Part shown: positions 5,618 to 6,680 of the stretch, in pieces | How positions within the stretch are numbered: the first letter of the stretch is position 1 | Layout of the letters: every line of letters begins with the position of its first letter | Assembly: GCA_031278055.1 (NCBI GenBank) | Contig: JAITLD010000067.1 | Span: forward strand, 1-6,680 | Source of the DNA: Rickettsiales bacterium | GTDB lineage: Bacteria > Pseudomonadota > Alphaproteobacteria > Rs-D84 | Direction: 5' to 3' | DNA length: 6,680 nt | Notes under the pieces: generated by a model | The model's input: only the letters and a program-made list of their open reading frames with translations | Databases searched by the model: none | What the model was told of the DNA's origin: nothing | Made by a program: the position numbers and the translations under genes

Positions 5618-5756
5618 CACAGGACGCGTGTTTTACACGAGGCATGCCTTTCGTTTCGATGATGGGCGCGTCGGGATGTATGGGTTCAGAAATTAGAATC
5701 TTACATCGATTAACCGTTCCTCTCGCAAGAGGGGGATTAAAACAAAGGAGAACAGA
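5618..5756 (+). promoter_or_regulatory. infC leader region with a GCAA-tetraloop hairpin
   Basis: This 139-nt stretch between the tRNA and infC holds no gene I can support. CCTCTC (5719-5724) and GAGGGG (5729-5734) form a 6-bp stem capped by a GCAA tetraloop, 10 nt before the infC Shine-Dalgarno. Weaker pairings are CGTGT/ACACG (5627-5639) and GATGTA/TACATC (5675-5680 with 5702-5707). No convincing promoter was found, so infC may be read from upstream. A structured control leader is possible but unproven. Confidence 0.35.
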
Positions 5757-5759
5757 ATC
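5745..5759 (+). promoter_or_regulatory. Strong Shine-Dalgarno and AUC start of infC
   Basis: AAGGAG at 5745-5750 is a near-perfect ribosome binding site, ending 6 nt before ATC at 5757-5759. No ATG, GTG or TTG lies at the right distance in this frame. This fixes the start codon as AUC. Confidence 0.8.
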
Positions 5760-6296
5760 GCAAACTTTAACGATAGCAGAAAGCGCGACATGGGGCCGCG
5801 CGTGAACGAGCGGATTTCCGCCAAGTCCGTGCAACTGATAGGCGGCGACGGAAAGAATGTGGGAATAATGCCGACGGCGCAGGCGCTTTCGATGGCAATA
5901 AATGCCGGAATGGATTTAGTCGAGATAAATGGCGCGGGCATACCGCCGGTTGTAAAAATCATGGATTACGGAAAATACAAATACGAGATGAAAAAACGTA
6001 TCTCCGAATCCAAAAAAAATCAAAAAAGTAGCGTGCTGAAAGAAATTTGGATAGCTCCGTTCATTGATGAGAATGACCTGAATATCAAATTGAAAAAGGT
6101 GGATGAATTTCTTGGTGGCGGAAACAAAGTCAAGATTTCCGCGATGATACCGGGAAACAAGCGGGTTTTGAAAAACAGGGACGCGGTTAACGCGATGTTC
6201 GACAGAGTTTTGGCAATTCTGAACGACAAGGCGAATTTGGAAAGCAGGTCCCGTCCGGATGAATTCAGAAAATCAATCATAATTTCTCCGAAATAA
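5757..6296 (+). CDS. infC: Translation initiation factor IF-3, AUC start
   Basis: IF3 binds the 30S subunit, prevents premature joining of the 50S and rejects non-canonical start codons and wrong initiator tRNAs. The 179-aa product has the N-domain (about 13-77) with GPRVNERI, GGDGKNVGIM, AGMDLVEI and PPVVKIMDYGKYKYE. A lysine-rich linker and the C-domain (about 93-179) follow, with KEIWIAPFIDENDLNIKLKK and FLGGGNKVKI. The start is taken at ATC 5757 because of the strong Shine-Dalgarno and the family-like ANFN N-terminus; the next ATG (5790, codon 12) has no comparable site. The C-domain is divergent: the usual RFRGRE stretch reads MIPGNK (130-135) and the RP after KEI is AP (100-101). Use of a rare start suggests IF3 autocontrol as known for the AUU of E. 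coli infC. rpmI-rplT do not follow; the next gene is convergent. Confidence 0.93.
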   Translation: MANFNDSRKRDMGPRVNERISAKSVQLIGGDGKNVGIMPTAQALSMAINAGMDLVEINGAGIPPVVKIMDYGKYKYEMKKRISESKKNQKSSVLKEIWIAPFIDENDLNIKLKKVDEFLGGGNKVKISAMIPGNKRVLKNRDAVNAMFDRVLAILNDKANLESRSRPDEFRKSIIISPK

Positions 6297-6323
6297 AAAA
6301 TAATTCCGCGTGAAAAACAAAAC

Positions 6324-6448
6324 CCGCAGACTTCCTTGGTTTAACGGTTTTTATTCTTTTTATTTTGTTTTCTATGTCCAAAATATGTAGCGTGCCGTCC
6401 CGTCCCTCCAACCACAAAAAAACCGTCTTTTTCCCAATATGTCTGCGG
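6324..6448. repeat. Nested inverted repeats in the convergent intergenic region
   Basis: Outer arms CCGCAGAC (6324-6331) and GTCTGCGG (6441-6448) enclose inner arms ACGGTTTTT (6344-6352) and AAAAACCGT (6418-6426), separated by 12 and 14 nt. The outer minus-strand arm is followed by GTTTTGTTTTT, and the inner plus-strand arm ends in a T run, so a bidirectional terminator for infC and the DUF2779 gene is possible. A small repeat element is the alternative. Confidence 0.4.
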
Positions 6449-6463
6449 TTTATTCCCCGCCTT
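6341..6463 (-). other. Orphan open frame of 40 codons, possible gene remnant
   Basis: The minus-strand frame between stops reads 40 residues including PQTYWEKDGFFVVGGTG and then RHATYFGHRK before a lysine/asparagine-rich end. The composition looks protein-like, but there is no ATG or TTG; the only start candidate is GTG at residue 17. The frame overlaps the end of the DUF2779 gene in a different phase and coincides with the nested inverted repeats. I recognise no family. It could be a degraded gene end, part of a repeat element, or chance. Confidence 0.25.
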
Positions 6464-6680
6464 TTATGGCATTTTCTATCACTTCCAACAGCCTAACCAT
6501 AGCCAAAGTATCTTGGCCGCAATACGCTCGCAAATTGGTCATCATAGCGGCAGTTTGTTCCGGCGTTTGCTTCCCCGTCATAAAATCCAAAAATTGCTGA
6601 CTGGCTTCCGTGCCGTTATGTATGCCAAGATTGGCATAGGACATTTCGGGAACAAATGCTGGTAAGGTTTCCTTGATAGA
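6450..6680 (-). CDS. DUF2779 domain protein, C-terminal part (cut by window edge)
   Basis: Only the last 76 residues are inside the window; the frame stays open to the right edge, so the start lies outside. The visible part begins SIKETLPAFVPE and contains YANLGIHNGTEA, then AYCGQDTLAMVRLLEVIE near the end, which is the typical ending of DUF2779 proteins as I know them. The Y-x3-D spacing (visible residues 53 and 57) fits the last motif of DEDD-type 3'-5' exonuclease folds, so a nuclease-like domain is likely but its substrate is unknown. The stop TAA is at 6450-6452. It converges on infC with 153 nt between the two stop codons. Confidence 0.75.
   Translation of the reverse strand, partial: SIKETLPAFVPEMSYANLGIHNGTEASQQFLDFMTGKQTPEQTAAMMTNLRAYCGQDTLAMVRLLEVIENAIKGGE

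Noticed and set aside
5694..5699. TAGAAT as a -10 box for infC
   Set aside because: No -35-like hexamer at 16-18 bp upstream, and no extended -10 TG.
5790..5792. ATG as infC start
   Set aside because: No good ribosome binding site at the right distance; the ATC 33 bases upstream has AAGGAG at ideal spacing and adds the family-like N-terminus.
5442..5834. Minus-strand open frame (130 codons) across the tRNA and infC start
   Set aside because: It runs antisense through a complete tRNA and a conserved CDS; no recognisable domain.

Overview
The window looks like a chromosomal segment of an alphaproteobacterium, probably uncultured or host-associated. The main evidence is the gene order rmuC-def-fmt-truA, which I associate with that class. 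An infC protein beginning ANFN and an inositol-monophosphatase relative retaining the alphaproteobacterial string DFGEVENLQ agree with it. Base use is uneven: coding DNA is full of GCG/CGC codons, while intergenic DNA is AT-rich and built from repeated short words.

Layout: (1) 1-745 is accessory in character. It holds a small cysteine-rich secreted protein (43-513) bracketed by copies of one intergenic repeat and followed by a REP-like hairpin. (2) 746-4620 is a tight same-strand cluster: rmuC (nuclease-like, genome maintenance), def and fmt (removal and addition of the formyl group on initiator Met), truA (tRNA pseudouridine synthase) and a membrane-anchored methyltransferase-like protein. 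def overlaps rmuC and the methyltransferase overlaps truA by ATGA. (3) 4617-5617 begins at a near-consensus sigma70 promoter whose -35 box overlaps the preceding stop codon. It drives rpmE (ribosomal protein bL31), an inositol-monophosphatase-fold protein that has lost most metal ligands, and tRNA-Pro(GGG), whose first ten bases are the last ten bases of that CDS. (4) 5618-6296 is a leader followed by infC (IF3), which apparently starts at AUC. (5) 6297-6449 is a convergent intergenic region with nested inverted repeats and an orphan reading frame. (6) 6450-6680 is the C-terminal end of a minus-strand DUF2779 protein that runs off the window.

Functionally this is mostly translation: formyl-Met metabolism, tRNA modification, a ribosomal protein, a tRNA and an initiation factor. 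No phage, IS, CRISPR or defence system is visible. The most interesting signals are regulatory or degenerative: a 14-bp GC hairpin plus T7 inside the end of truA, the CDS/tRNA overlap that places the stop codon inside the tRNA, the degenerate phosphatase, the AUC start of an unusually divergent IF3, and a predicted leaderless rmuC.
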